A DNA stretch of 64,000 nucleotides from Comamonas sp. SCN 65-56 (lineage in GTDB: Bacteria > Pseudomonadota > Gammaproteobacteria > Burkholderiales > Burkholderiaceae_C): positions 434,001-498,000 of the forward strand of contig NZ_MEDS01000025.1 in assembly GCF_001724135.1 (NCBI RefSeq), in the 5' to 3' direction. The translations under genes were made by a program, and so were the position numbers. The notes under the pieces were generated by a model. That model did not search any database, was not told the DNA's origin, and was given only the letters and a program-made list of their open reading frames with translations. Below are positions 54,147 through 62,675 of this stretch, one piece after another. How positions within the stretch are numbered: position 1 is the stretch's first letter; each line of letters opens with the position of its first letter.

Positions 54147-55750
54147 AACCGGCGCCGCTACGGTGGCTGTACCCGCTGCTGCTGGCGCTGCTGCTGGGCA
54201 CGCTGCTGCTGGGCAGCGCGGCCTGGGCGCACACCGCGCTGCTGCATGCCGAACCGGCCGATGGCAGCGTGCTGGCGCAGGCGCCCCGCCAGGCGCTGCT
54301 CACCTTCGGCGAGCCAGTGACCGTGACGCGTTTGCAGATCATCGAGCCCGATGGCTCGGCGCTGCCCGTGCCGGGGGCGCGCACCGAAGGCGCGCAGGTC
54401 CAGGTGCCACTACCGGCGTTGACCGACGGCAACCACGCCTTGGTCTGGCATGTCATCTCTGCCGACGGTCATCCGGTGAGCGGCGTGCTGCGCTGGTCCG
54501 TTGGCATTGGTGCTGCACCTGTAGCGCCTGCCGTGGCGGTCAGCACCGCGCCTTTGAAAACCGCCATCTGGCTGGCGAAATGGGCCTTGTACCTGGGCCT
54601 CTTCCTGGGCGCGGGTACGGCCTTCTGGTGTGCCTGGAATGCATCGGCATGCACGCCATCCGCGCGGCGGCTCGGCAGCGCACTGTTGGCCATCGGGCTG
54701 GTCTCGGCAGTGCTCTCTCCGGCGCTGCAGGGCGCGGACATGCTGGGTCTCGCGCTGCATGAGAGCGCCCGCTGGCAGGCATGGCGCACGGGTGCCCAGA
54801 GCAGCCTGGGCGCCACGCTGGCGCTGGCTGGCGTCAGCCTGCTGCTGGCGCTGGGCGCCCTGCGTGGGCACGGCAGCTGGCTTGCGCGCAGCGCGGGCCT
54901 GCTGGCACTGCTGGGCAGCGGCGCGGCACTGAGCGCCAGCGGCCACGCCAGCACGGCACCGTACCCGTGGGCACGCGCGGCGGTGCTCGTGCACGTCTGC
55001 GCCGTGGCGCTGTGGCTGGGGGCGCTCATTCCGTTGGCCACCAGCTTGCGCCAGCCGGGGACGGACGCGCTGCGGCTGCTGGCACGCTTCTCGCGCGCCA
55101 TCCCGTGGGTGCTGGCGGCACTGGTGCTGGCGGGGCTGGCGCTGGCCAGCATCCAGCTCGGCGATCCGCGGGCGCTCACCGGCACAGGCTATGGGCGGGT
55201 GCTGCTGGCCAAGCTCGCGCTGGTCGCGCTGGTGCTGCTGCTGGCGGCCTGGAACCGCTGGCGGCTCACGCCGGCCGTCCTGCAGTTGCAAAATGGCGCC
55301 GGGCAGCGCATGGCGCGCTCCATCGCCATCGAAACCGGGATGCTCGTGGCCGTGCTGGCGGTCGTCGCACTCTGGCGCTTCACGCCGCCGCCGCGCAGCC
55401 TGGCGCCGCCAGCAACCACGGCGGCAAAGGCACAGCCGGCGCGCCTCTTCCTGGACAACGGGCAAACGCGCATGGCTCTGGTGATCACGCCGGCCGCCAC
55501 CGGGCCGGTCACGATCACGGCAACGCTGGACCCAGGCTCGGTCACGCCCCAGGAAGTGGCGTTCGTGCTGGCCAACCCGGCGCTGGGCATGGAGGCCTTG
55601 CACGCCCAGGCGCATGCCGTGGCGCCGGGGCGTTGGCGCGCCGACGCGGTGCTGATCCCGGCCGCGGGCGACTGGACGGTGCGCGCCGAACTGCTGCTCG
55701 ATGCGTTCACGCAGACGACGCTGCAAGGCAGGGTGACGATCGCGCGCTGA
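54143..55750 (+). CDS. CopC-CopD fusion with C-terminal periplasmic domain
   Basis: A 535-residue fusion. Residues 1-29 are a signal peptide, so mature CopC begins at H30 (HTALLHAEPADGSVL), with other ligands in VWHVISADGHPVSGVL. A CopD-type membrane domain of about eight spans (about 140-435) follows, with the conserved HASTAPYPWARAAVLVHVCA and WLGALIPLATSL. The C-terminal 100 residues form a soluble YtkA/FixH-like beta domain. CopC-CopD pairs import copper into the cytoplasm or shuttle it. Fusion is common in other bacteria but rarer in this family. Confidence 0.92.
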   Translation: MKPAPLRWLYPLLLALLLGTLLLGSAAWAHTALLHAEPADGSVLAQAPRQALLTFGEPVTVTRLQIIEPDGSALPVPGARTEGAQVQVPLPALTDGNHALVWHVISADGHPVSGVLRWSVGIGAAPVAPAVAVSTAPLKTAIWLAKWALYLGLFLGAGTAFWCAWNASACTPSARRLGSALLAIGLVSAVLSPALQGADMLGLALHESARWQAWRTGAQSSLGATLALAGVSLLLALGALRGHGSWLARSAGLLALLGSGAALSASGHASTAPYPWARAAVLVHVCAVALWLGALIPLATSLRQPGTDALRLLARFSRAIPWVLAALVLAGLALASIQLGDPRALTGTGYGRVLLAKLALVALVLLLAAWNRWRLTPAVLQLQNGAGQRMARSIAIETGMLVAVLAVVALWRFTPPPRSLAPPATTAAKAQPARLFLDNGQTRMALVITPAATGPVTITATLDPGSVTPQEVAFVLANPALGMEALHAQAHAVAPGRWRADAVLIPAAGDWTVRAELLLDAFTQTTLQGRVTIAR

Positions 55751-55752
55751 AA

Positions 55753-55791
55753 AGCAAACGCCCCCTGGGCCAACGCGGCTCAGGAGGCGTT
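55753..55791. terminator. hairpin between convergent genes
   Basis: CAAACGCC(C)CCTG and CAGGAGGCGTTTG form a stem with a loop of about 14 bases. It lies between the convergent copCD and substrate-binding genes. There is no long T run, so termination strength is uncertain. Confidence 0.55.
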
Positions 55792-55807
55792 TGCCGCGGC
55801 AGGCGGA

Positions 55808-56968
55808 TCAATCGTTGCCGATGTATTTCCACTTGCCGTTCTGGATCGTCACCATCACGCGCGCGCGCTGGTCCAGCCCCAGGTGGTCGGTCGGCGACAT
55901 GGTGAAGATGCCGTGCGCGCCGGGCACTTCCTTCAGGCCCTCGATCGCATCGCGCAGCGCGACGCGGAACTCCGGCGTGCCGGGCTTGGCCTTCTTGAGC
56001 GCCACCGGCACGGCGGCGGTCATCAGCACGCCCGCATCCCAGCCATGCGCACCGAAGGTCGACACGCTGCCCTTGCCGTAGGCTTTTTCGTAGGCGTGCA
56101 CGTAGGCCAACGCCGATGCCTTGACCTGGTTGGTCGCGGGCAGTTGATCGGCCACCAGCACGGGGCCGGCCGGCAGGATGGTGCCCTCGACATCCTTGCC
56201 GCCAACGCGCAGGAAGTCGTTGTTGGCCACGCCGTGGGTCTGGTAGTACTTGCCGGCGTAACCGATCTTCTTGAGCGCGGTCTGCGGCAGCGCGGCCGGC
56301 GTGCCCGAGCCGGCGATCAGCACCGCATCAGGGTTGGCGGCCTTGATCTTCAGGGCCTGGCCGGTCACCGAGGTATCGGTGCGAGCGTAGCGCTCACTGG
56401 CCACGATGTTGATTTTCTTGAGCGCCGCGGCCTTGGCGAATTCCTGCGCCCAGCCCTCGCCATAGGCGTCCGAGAAGCCGATGAAGCCCACCGTCTTCAC
56501 GCCGTTGTTGGCCATGTGCTCGACGATGGCGAGCGACATCATGATGTCGTTTTGCGGTGTCTTGAAAACCCAGTGGCGCTTGGCATCGACCGGCTCGACG
56601 ATCTTGGCCGAGGCGGCCACCGAGATCATCGGCGTCTTGGCTTCGGCAACGATGTCGATCATCGCCAGCGACACCGGCGTGGTGCTGGAGCCGAGGATGA
56701 TGTCGACGTTGTTCTCGCTGATCAGCTTGCGCGTGTTGGTGACGCCCTGCGTGGTGTCCGAAGCGTCGTCGAGCACGATGTAATTGATCTTCTCGCCCGC
56801 AATGGTGTGCGGCATCAGCGCGATGGTGTTCTTCTGCGGAATGCCGAGCGAAGCCGCGGGCCCGGTGGCCGAGATGGTCACGCCGACATTGACGTCGGCC
56901 ATCGCGGCGCCACTGGCGGCGATCAGTCCGGCAGCGGCCAGGGCAAGGGCGGTCCAGCGTTTTTTCAT
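55808..56968 (-). CDS. ABC transporter substrate-binding protein (branched-chain/aromatic type)
   Basis: A 386-residue Peripla_BP_6 protein. Signal peptide MKKRWTALALAAAGLIAASG with cleavage after AMA. The binding lobes include SATGPAASLGIPQKNTIALM, IVLDDASDTTQGVTNTRKLI, and VFKTPQNDIMMSLAIVEHMA. No permease or ATPase genes are adjacent; it is the last gene of the paa-related set, downstream of the TetR gene. It is a candidate binding protein for phenylacetate or a related compound, sharing permeases with another liv-type system. Confidence 0.9.
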   Translation of the reverse strand: MKKRWTALALAAAGLIAASGAAMADVNVGVTISATGPAASLGIPQKNTIALMPHTIAGEKINYIVLDDASDTTQGVTNTRKLISENNVDIILGSSTTPVSLAMIDIVAEAKTPMISVAASAKIVEPVDAKRHWVFKTPQNDIMMSLAIVEHMANNGVKTVGFIGFSDAYGEGWAQEFAKAAALKKINIVASERYARTDTSVTGQALKIKAANPDAVLIAGSGTPAALPQTALKKIGYAGKYYQTHGVANNDFLRVGGKDVEGTILPAGPVLVADQLPATNQVKASALAYVHAYEKAYGKGSVSTFGAHGWDAGVLMTAAVPVALKKAKPGTPEFRVALRDAIEGLKEVPGAHGIFTMSPTDHLGLDQRARVMVTIQNGKWKYIGND

Positions 56969-57038
56969 GAAAAGTCTCCTCTGAGTCAGTGGTTGAAGTG
57001 AGTGCGAGTTTTCGCGGGGTGGGTGATGGAGGGGCGAA

Positions 57039-57698
57039 TCAGGACGATGCGCCAGTCGGAACTACCCTGATGCGGGCGCGTCGTTTGGCCGGCATGCCTT
57101 GGGGCGGCTTGACGGCGGTGACGCCGCCGCAAAACAGATCGGCGACAACAGGTGCCATCGCGTCGTAGTCGAGCGAGCCATCGGGACGAAACCAGGTGAA
57201 CATCCAGTTGATCATGCCGAACAGCAGCATGGTGGTGGGCTTGGCCAGGTGCGCCTGGCCGACCTGCGGCCATTGCTCGGCAATCGTGTCGGCAAACGCC
57301 GCGACCACCGCGCGCTCGGTGCCGAGGATGCGCTCGGCATCCTCCGGGCGCAGGAACTTCACGTCCTCGGTCAGCACGCGGTGCGCGTCGCGCGCCTGGG
57401 CGTATTCGCGCACGAAGCGCCCGATCAGCTCGCGCAAGCGCTCTGGCGGCGCAAGCGCCTGCGCGCCGACCTCGTCGACCAGCACCTGCAGCCGCGCGAT
57501 GTGGCCCTCGGCGATCTGCACCAGCAGGTCGTACTTGTCGCGAAAGTAGTGGTAGAGCGCGGGCTTGGACAGGCCGCAGGCCTGCGCCACCTGGTTCATC
57601 GAGGTACCAGGGTAGCCCAGCTCGGCGAACAGACGCGCGGCCTCGCGCAGGATCAGCTCGCGCTGCTCCTCATACCCTGGTGCGCGGCCCCGTGCCAT
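57039..57698 (-). CDS. paaR: TetR-family regulator, PaaR-like
   Basis: A 219-residue TetR-type repressor. N-terminal helix-turn-helix (about residues 10-55: ELILREAARLFAELGYPGTS ... SKPALYHYFRDKYDLL). C-terminal ligand domain, with VKFLRPEDAERILGTERAVV. It lies directly downstream of paaE. In Burkholderiales a TetR-type protein, PaaR, represses phenylacetate genes and responds to phenylacetyl-CoA; that is the best candidate for its role here. The symbol is assigned by context and not by direct evidence. Confidence 0.82.
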   Translation of the reverse strand: MARGRAPGYEEQRELILREAARLFAELGYPGTSMNQVAQACGLSKPALYHYFRDKYDLLVQIAEGHIARLQVLVDEVGAQALAPPERLRELIGRFVREYAQARDAHRVLTEDVKFLRPEDAERILGTERAVVAAFADTIAEQWPQVGQAHLAKPTTMLLFGMINWMFTWFRPDGSLDYDAMAPVVADLFCGGVTAVKPPQGMPAKRRARIRVVPTGASS

Positions 57699-57737
57699 TG
57701 TGGTGATTGATGCCTGAAACGGTTGTTTGGTATGCGT

Positions 57738-58823
57738 CTAACGCTCATCAAACGAGAGCACGACACGCGGCGTGAGCGGGCGGCACTGGCAGGTGAGCAC
57801 AAAGCCGGCCTCGACCTCGGCCTTCTCCAGCGCGAAGTTGCGCTCCATGCGCACCTCGCCTTCGATGCGCTTGGCGCGGCAGGTGCCGCAGACGCCCGAG
57901 GTACAGGAAAACGGCACCTCCAGCCCGGCGGCCGAGGCCGCGTCGAGGATGCTCGCCTGCTCCTTGCTGAAGGCGAATTCGCGCTTCAGACCATCGCGGA
58001 TGATGGTGATGCTGGCGCGCTCGGCATCGCCCTCAGCCGCGCGGTGCTCGACCGCGCCGACCTTCTCGCCCGCCTGCAGCGCCACGCCGAAGCGCTCGAT
58101 GTGGATGCGCTCCTCTGGCACACCGGCCGCCAGCAGCGCGGCCTGTGCCTCGTCGTTCATCTGGAACGGCCCGCAGACGAAGACCTCGTCGATGCTGCTG
58201 GCAGGCACCAGACGCTGCAGAAAATCGCCGAGCTTGGCGCGGTCCATCAGCCCCATGTTGATGGGCGCGTCGGTATCTTCGCCCGAGAACACGTGGTGCA
58301 GCGCCACGCGCGTCAGGTAGCGGTTCTTGAGGTCTTCCAGCTCCTCCTTGAACATCGTGGACTGCAGGCTGCGGTTGGCGTAGAGCAGGGTGAAGCGGCT
58401 CGCGGGCTCGCGCCCGAGCACGGTCTTCATGATCGAGAGGATGGGCGTGATGCCGCTGCCGCCGGCCACGCCGACATAGTGGCGCCGCGCCTGCGGATCG
58501 GTGGGCACGTAAAAGCGCCCCTGCGGCGCCATCACCTGCACCGTGTCGCCGGGTTTCAGATGCGTGTTGATCCAGTGCGAGAACTGCCCGCCGTGGACCT
58601 TGCGCACGCCCACGCGCAGCTCGCCATCGTCCGCACCGGCGCAGATCGAGTAGGAGCGGCGCAGGTCCTGCCCATCGACCTGGGCGCGCAGCGTGAGGTA
58701 CTGGCCCTGGATGAAGCCGAAGACTTCGCGCAAATCAGGCGGCACGTCAAACGAGACGATGACCGCCTCGCTGGTGTCGGGCTCGATCGCGCGCACGCGC
58801 AAGGGGTGGAAGATGACGCTCAT
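57738..58823 (-). CDS. paaE: phenylacetyl-CoA epoxidase reductase PaaE
   Basis: The reductase of the PaaABCE epoxidase; transfers electrons from NADPH to the diiron PaaA. 361 residues. N-terminal FAD/NAD(P) domain (about 1-240) with RRSYSICAGADDGELRV and GVAGGSGITPILSIM; C-terminal plant-type ferredoxin (about 270-361) with four cysteines in PFSCTSGVCGTCRAK and FVLTCQC. Order FAD-NAD then ferredoxin is typical for PaaE. It overlaps paaD by four bases, ATGA. Confidence 0.96.
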   Translation of the reverse strand: MSVIFHPLRVRAIEPDTSEAVIVSFDVPPDLREVFGFIQGQYLTLRAQVDGQDLRRSYSICAGADDGELRVGVRKVHGGQFSHWINTHLKPGDTVQVMAPQGRFYVPTDPQARRHYVGVAGGSGITPILSIMKTVLGREPASRFTLLYANRSLQSTMFKEELEDLKNRYLTRVALHHVFSGEDTDAPINMGLMDRAKLGDFLQRLVPASSIDEVFVCGPFQMNDEAQAALLAAGVPEERIHIERFGVALQAGEKVGAVEHRAAEGDAERASITIIRDGLKREFAFSKEQASILDAASAAGLEVPFSCTSGVCGTCRAKRIEGEVRMERNFALEKAEVEAGFVLTCQCRPLTPRVVLSFDER

Positions 58824-59344
58824 ATCGGCTTGAAATGTTCAAACGGTTCGTGGCAGCTCAGACACCGGTACAGCGCCTTGCACGGCGTGGAGCCGAACGG
58901 CGCGATGCGCTCGGTGCGCGTGCTTTCGCAGCGCGGACAGGGCACGGGCGGCTGGCGGCGGCGGGTGATGCAGATCGGTTGGGCATCTGCCAGCGGCACC
59001 GGACCGGGCGGCGCAATGCCGTATTCACGCAAGGCCGCCTTGCCCTTGGCGCTGATCCAGTCGGTGGTCCAGGCGGGGGCGCGCTGCAGCACGGTGGCGA
59101 CCGGGCCGAGCTGCGCGGCCTCCAGCGCGGTCTTCACATCGTGCGCGATGACCTCGGTCGCGGGGCAGCCGGAGTAGGTTGGCGTGAGCACCACTTCCAG
59201 CAGCGCGCCGCTTTCGCGCACCTCGCGCACCACGCCCAGGTCGCACAGCGAGATCACCGGAATCTCCGGGTCTTGCACTTGCTCCAGTACGGCCCATGCG
59301 GCCTGCACGCGGGCGCTGACAGCTTCTTTTTCGAGAGCGTTCAC
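58820..59344 (-). CDS. paaD: PaaD (DUF59, [Fe-S] assembly for the epoxidase)
   Basis: A 174-residue protein. N-terminal MIP18/DUF59 domain with VQDPEIPVISLCDLG and TPTYSGCPATEVIAHDV; C-terminal zinc ribbon with CPRC and CLSC. PaaD is believed to help assemble or insert a metal centre into the PaaABCE complex. The start is GTG; either GTG 59347 or GTG 59344 is possible, and the latter overlaps the paaC stop in a four-base GTGA. Confidence 0.95.
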   Translation of the reverse strand: MNALEKEAVSARVQAAWAVLEQVQDPEIPVISLCDLGVVREVRESGALLEVVLTPTYSGCPATEVIAHDVKTALEAAQLGPVATVLQRAPAWTTDWISAKGKAALREYGIAPPGPVPLADAQPICITRRRQPPVPCPRCESTRTERIAPFGSTPCKALYRCLSCHEPFEHFKPI

Positions 59345-60114
59345 CACACCCCTCCCGGGTAGCTGCGCTGCAGGTACTGCATCTCGGCGAGGATGAAACC
59401 CATGTGCTCGCTGTGCACGCCGTGCTTGCCCGTGCTGCGGAACTTGATGTCGCCTTCAGGCACGGCCAGATCGGCGGCGGCCAGAATCGGCGCCATCTCC
59501 TGCTGCCACTCGGCCTGCAGATCGGCCCAGCGCGGGCCCAGGCCGCTAGCCTGCGCGGCGTCGTCCACCGCATCGGGCTCGAACAGCTCGGCGGTGTAGG
59601 GCCAGAGCTGCGCCAACGCCGCCTGCATGCGCTGGCGCGAATCATCAGTGCCATCGCCCAGGCGCACCACCCAATCGGCCGCATGCTGCTGGTGGTAGCG
59701 CGCTTCCTTCACCGCCTTGCCGGCGATCGCGGCCAGCTCGCGGTCACTGGAGCTCTCCAGGCGCTGCCAGAGCAGCTTGAGCAGCGTGGCCAGCATGGCG
59801 TTGCGCAGGCAGGTGAAGGCAAAGTCGCCGCGCGGCAGCTCGGCCATGGTGACGTTCAGGAAATCCCCCTCGCCGCGCAAAAACGCGAGCTGGTCTTCAT
59901 CGTGCCCGCGGCCATCCACCTGACCGGCGCGCGTGAGCACGCCGCGCGCCTGGCCGAGCAGGTCCAGCCCCATGTTGGACAGCGCGATGTCTTCCTCCAG
60001 AATCGGCGCGTGGCCGCACCATTCGGTGATGCGCTGCGCGAGGATCAAACAGGTATCGGCCACGCGCAGCAAATACTGCACCTGGGGTTCCTTGCCAATG
60101 CGGATGCTTTGCAC
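59341..60114 (-). CDS. paaC: phenylacetyl-CoA epoxidase structural subunit PaaC
   Basis: A 257-residue ferritin-like subunit that pairs with PaaA as a structural partner. VQYLLRVADTCLILAQRITE, then EEDIALSNMGLDLLGQARGV, and a C-terminal HTEHMGFILAEMQYLQRSYP-like segment mark it as PaaC. The start is GTG 60114, with GGAGGG seven bases upstream. It lies 15 bp after paaB and overlaps paaD by four bases. Confidence 0.96.
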   Translation of the reverse strand: MQSIRIGKEPQVQYLLRVADTCLILAQRITEWCGHAPILEEDIALSNMGLDLLGQARGVLTRAGQVDGRGHDEDQLAFLRGEGDFLNVTMAELPRGDFAFTCLRNAMLATLLKLLWQRLESSSDRELAAIAGKAVKEARYHQQHAADWVVRLGDGTDDSRQRMQAALAQLWPYTAELFEPDAVDDAAQASGLGPRWADLQAEWQQEMAPILAAADLAVPEGDIKFRSTGKHGVHSEHMGFILAEMQYLQRSYPGGVW

Positions 60115-60129
60115 GTCAATGCCCTCCGC

Positions 60130-60432
60130 TCACATGTGGTTCACGGCTGCGGGCAGCGTGAAGAAGGTGGGATGGCGGTAGACCTTGTCCTCGGCTGGGT
60201 CAAAGTACATGTCCTTGTCGGCCGGGTCGCTGGCGACGATCGCGCTCGATGGCACGACCCAGATGCTGGTGCCTTCCTGGCGCCGGGTGTAGACGTCGCG
60301 CGCCATCTGGATCGCCATCCTGGCATCCGAGGCATGCAGGCTGCCGCAATGCTTGTGGTCCAGCCCTGCGCGCGAGCGCACGAACACTTCCCAAAGAGGC
60401 CATTCGGTGGCGGTGGTATCTGGCGTGGTCAT
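60130..60432 (-). CDS. paaB: phenylacetyl-CoA epoxidase subunit PaaB
   Basis: A 100-residue small subunit. Family sequence runs from WPLWEVFVRSRAGLDHKHCG through SLHASDARMAIQMARDVYTR to HPTFFTLPAAVNHM. It bridges PaaAC trimers in the multi-subunit complex. ATG 60432 (MTTPDTTATEW) is chosen. It is separated from paaA by 174 bp holding two different repeat elements, which is unusual for this operon. Confidence 0.95.
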   Translation of the reverse strand: MTTPDTTATEWPLWEVFVRSRAGLDHKHCGSLHASDARMAIQMARDVYTRRQEGTSIWVVPSSAIVASDPADKDMYFDPAEDKVYRHPTFFTLPAAVNHM

Positions 60433-60442
60433 CGATTTACTC

Positions 60443-60498
60443 TCCAATAAATAGCGCCTCGCGCACACCAATCAAGCGTCGCAGGCTGTTTTTGCTTG
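60443..60498. repeat. interspersed repeat, copy 8
   Basis: TCCAATAAATAGCGCCTCGC, then GCACACCAATCAAGCGTC and GCAGGCTGTTTTTGCT. It lies between paaA and paaB, next to a second, longer inverted repeat. Confidence 0.6.
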
Positions 60499-60500
60499 TA

Positions 60501-60597
60501 CTCCTTCTCCCTTTGGGGGAAGGCAGGGATGGGGGCTTTGTCTCCACGGCAGGCGCTGCGAGCCCTCACCCCAACCCTCCCCCAGCGGGGAAGGGAG
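60501..60597. repeat. long inverted repeat (CCCTCACCCCAACCCT-type element)
   Basis: Left arm 60501-60537 (CTCCTTCTCCCTTTGGGGGA...) and right arm 60561-60597 (AGCCCTCACCCCAACCCTCC...) are inverted copies about 37 bp long, with a 23-bp loop. The CCCTCACCCCAACCCTC core is a well-known type of intergenic repeat in proteobacteria. It is located between paaA and paaB inside a transcription unit. Confidence 0.75.
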
Positions 60598-60606
60598 CGA
60601 AGGCAC

Positions 60607-61614
60607 TCATGCGACCGCGCGTTCACGCTGCGCCTGCTTGCCCGCATGCGCCAGCGCCGCTTCGCGCACCCAGGCGCCGTCGTCCCAGGCCTTGACGCGC
60701 GCCGCCAGGCGCTCGCGGTTGCAGGGGCCGTCGCCGCCCACCACGCGCCAGAACTCGTCCCAGTCGATCACGCCGTGGTCGTGGTGCTGGCGCGCCTCGT
60801 TCCACTTCAGGTCGGGATCGGGCAGGCTCACGCCCAGCACCTTGGCCTGATCGACGCAGGCGTCGATGAACTTCTGGCGCAGCTCGTCGTTGGAGTTGCG
60901 CTTGATGCCCCAGCGCATCGACAGCGCGCTGTTGGGCGACTGGTCGTCCGGCGGGCCGAACATCATCACCGACGGCCACCACCAGCGGTTGACCGCGTCC
61001 TGCACCATCGCGCGCTGCGCATCCGTGCCCTGCTGCATCATCACCAGCAGCGCATCAAAGCCCTGGCGCTGGTGAAAGCTCTCTTCGCGGCAGATGCGCA
61101 CCATGGCGCGCGCATACGGCCCGTAGGAGCAGCGGCACAGCGGCACCTGATTCATGATCGCCGCGCCATCGACCAGCCAGCCTATCGTGCCTACGTCGGC
61201 CCAGGTGAGCGTGGGGTAGTTGAAGATCGAGCTGTACTTGGCGCGCCCGCTGTGCAGCGCACCCAGCATCTGGTCGCGGCTGGTGCCCAGGGTCTCGGCG
61301 GCGGAATACAGGTACAGGCCGTGACCGGCTTCGTCCTGGATCTTGGCCAGCAGGATGGCCTTCCGCTTGAGCGTGGGCGCGCGCGTCACCCAGTTGCCCT
61401 CGGGCAGCATGCCGACGTATTCGGAATGCGCGTGCTGGCTGATCTGGCGCACCAGCGTCTTGCGGTAGTGCTCGGGCAGCCAGTCCTTGGCCTCGATGAA
61501 CTCACCGGCATCGATGCGTGCATCAAAACGCTGTTGCAGCGCCTCTTCCTGCGGGCTGGCGGGCGCTGCAGCCTGCAGCGTCTTGCCCATGGTGTCCATG
61601 GCTTGGGTGTACAT
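60607..61614 (-). CDS. paaA: phenylacetyl-CoA epoxidase catalytic subunit PaaA
   Basis: The diiron monooxygenase subunit that converts phenylacetyl-CoA to the ring-1,2-epoxide. 335 residues, normal length. Ferritin-like four-helix bundle with ligands in [20 protein letters not shown] and [18 protein letters not shown]. Other family features are [20 protein letters not shown] and the C-terminal [23 protein letters not shown] 61614 is used; a second [12 protein letters not shown], lies five codons on. The gene begins 14 bp after the reductase gene. Confidence 0.97.
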   Translation of the reverse strand: MYTQAMDTMGKTLQAAAPASPQEEALQQRFDARIDAGEFIEAKDWLPEHYRKTLVRQISQHAHSEYVGMLPEGNWVTRAPTLKRKAILLAKIQDEAGHGLYLYSAAETLGTSRDQMLGALHSGRAKYSSIFNYPTLTWADVGTIGWLVDGAAIMNQVPLCRCSYGPYARAMVRICREESFHQRQGFDALLVMMQQGTDAQRAMVQDAVNRWWWPSVMMFGPPDDQSPNSALSMRWGIKRNSNDELRQKFIDACVDQAKVLGVSLPDPDLKWNEARQHHDHGVIDWDEFWRVVGGDGPCNRERLAARVKAWDDGAWVREAALAHAGKQAQRERAVA

Positions 61615-61628
61615 CTGTTTCGTTCGCC

Positions 61629-62663
61629 TCAAAGTTGCTCGAAGAAGCCTTCGGTGTGGATCAGTGCATCGGTCGCGCCCAGGGCCTTGGCCGCGACCAC
61701 GCAATCATCGACGAAGCCGGGCGTGCCCGCGACGAAGACGCTGAAGCCGCTCAGGTCGGGGAACTGCTGGCCGAGGATGGTCGGGATGCGGCCCTGCAGC
61801 ACGCCCGCCTTGTGCTCGCGCGTGAGCGTGGGCAGGTAATGAAAATTGGGATAACGTGCCTCCCAGTAGCGCATCAGGCCGACGTCGTACAAATCGGCTG
61901 CCTCGCGCGCCGAGAACACCAAGGTGACCGGTTGCGCGTAGCCACGGCGCAGCGCTGCCTCGGTGAGCGAAAGAATTGGCGCCAGCCCCGAGCCCGCGGC
62001 CAGGCACAGCACCGGCGTGTCGACCGAAGGGTCGCCGATGAAGGTGCCGTGCGGGCCGGAAAAACGCAGCTGATCGCCCAGCTGCACCTCGTCGTGCAGC
62101 CAACGGCTGGTGCGGCCCTCGGGCGAATCGGGCGCCAGCGCCTCCACACGCGTGACCTGCAGGCGCAGCTCGCCGTCGTGCTGCGGCGCGCCGGCCAGCG
62201 AATACGAACGCGACGGGATGCCGCGCGCCGCATCGCCGAGCTTGATGAACTGCCCGGGCCAGAAACGCATGGCCTCGCCCAGCGGACGCAGCACGAATTC
62301 GGTGATGCGCGGCGTGCGAGGAATGCGATCGACCAGCACCGCGTACTGGCCGTCGCGCGTCGGAAACAGCAGCGGCTTGGCGTCCTCGGTGCCCCATTCG
62401 ATCTCCAGCTCTTCGGAGATCGGCTTGGCCATGCACATCAGGCCGCAACCGGCGGCGCGCTCTTCCTGCGACAGCGCCATGTCGAGCACGAAGCCCTGGT
62501 CGAACTCGCCCGAGCGCACCTTGACCTTGCACTCGCCGCAGGCACCGGCGCGGCAGTTGTTGGGCAGCGCGTAGCCCGCACGCTCGAGCGCTTCGAGCGC
62601 GGTGAGCCCCTCGGCCCAGGGCACGGCCTGGCCCGAGGGGTGCAGCTTGATCTTGTGATCCAT
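61629..62663 (-). CDS. [2Fe-2S]/FAD oxidoreductase, oxygenase reductase type
   Basis: A 344-residue reductase. N-terminal plant-type ferredoxin with cysteines C37, C42, C45 and C77 ([13 protein letters not shown] ... CGLMCM), then FAD domain with [12 protein letters not shown], then NAD(P) domain with [15 protein letters not shown]. The ferredoxin is N-terminal, the reverse of PaaE. This is the order of reductases for soluble diiron and Rieske oxygenases. It is twelve bases after the gene for a ferritin-like diiron protein, so they are very likely a two-component oxygenase. It lies inside the paa operon between paaK and paaA. Confidence 0.9.
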   Translation of the reverse strand: MDHKIKLHPSGQAVPWAEGLTALEALERAGYALPNNCRAGACGECKVKVRSGEFDQGFVLDMALSQEERAAGCGLMCMAKPISEELEIEWGTEDAKPLLFPTRDGQYAVLVDRIPRTPRITEFVLRPLGEAMRFWPGQFIKLGDAARGIPSRSYSLAGAPQHDGELRLQVTRVEALAPDSPEGRTSRWLHDEVQLGDQLRFSGPHGTFIGDPSVDTPVLCLAAGSGLAPILSLTEAALRRGYAQPVTLVFSAREAADLYDVGLMRYWEARYPNFHYLPTLTREHKAGVLQGRIPTILGQQFPDLSGFSVFVAGTPGFVDDCVVAAKALGATDALIHTEGFFEQL

Positions 62664-62675
62664 GCGCGTGCGTCG

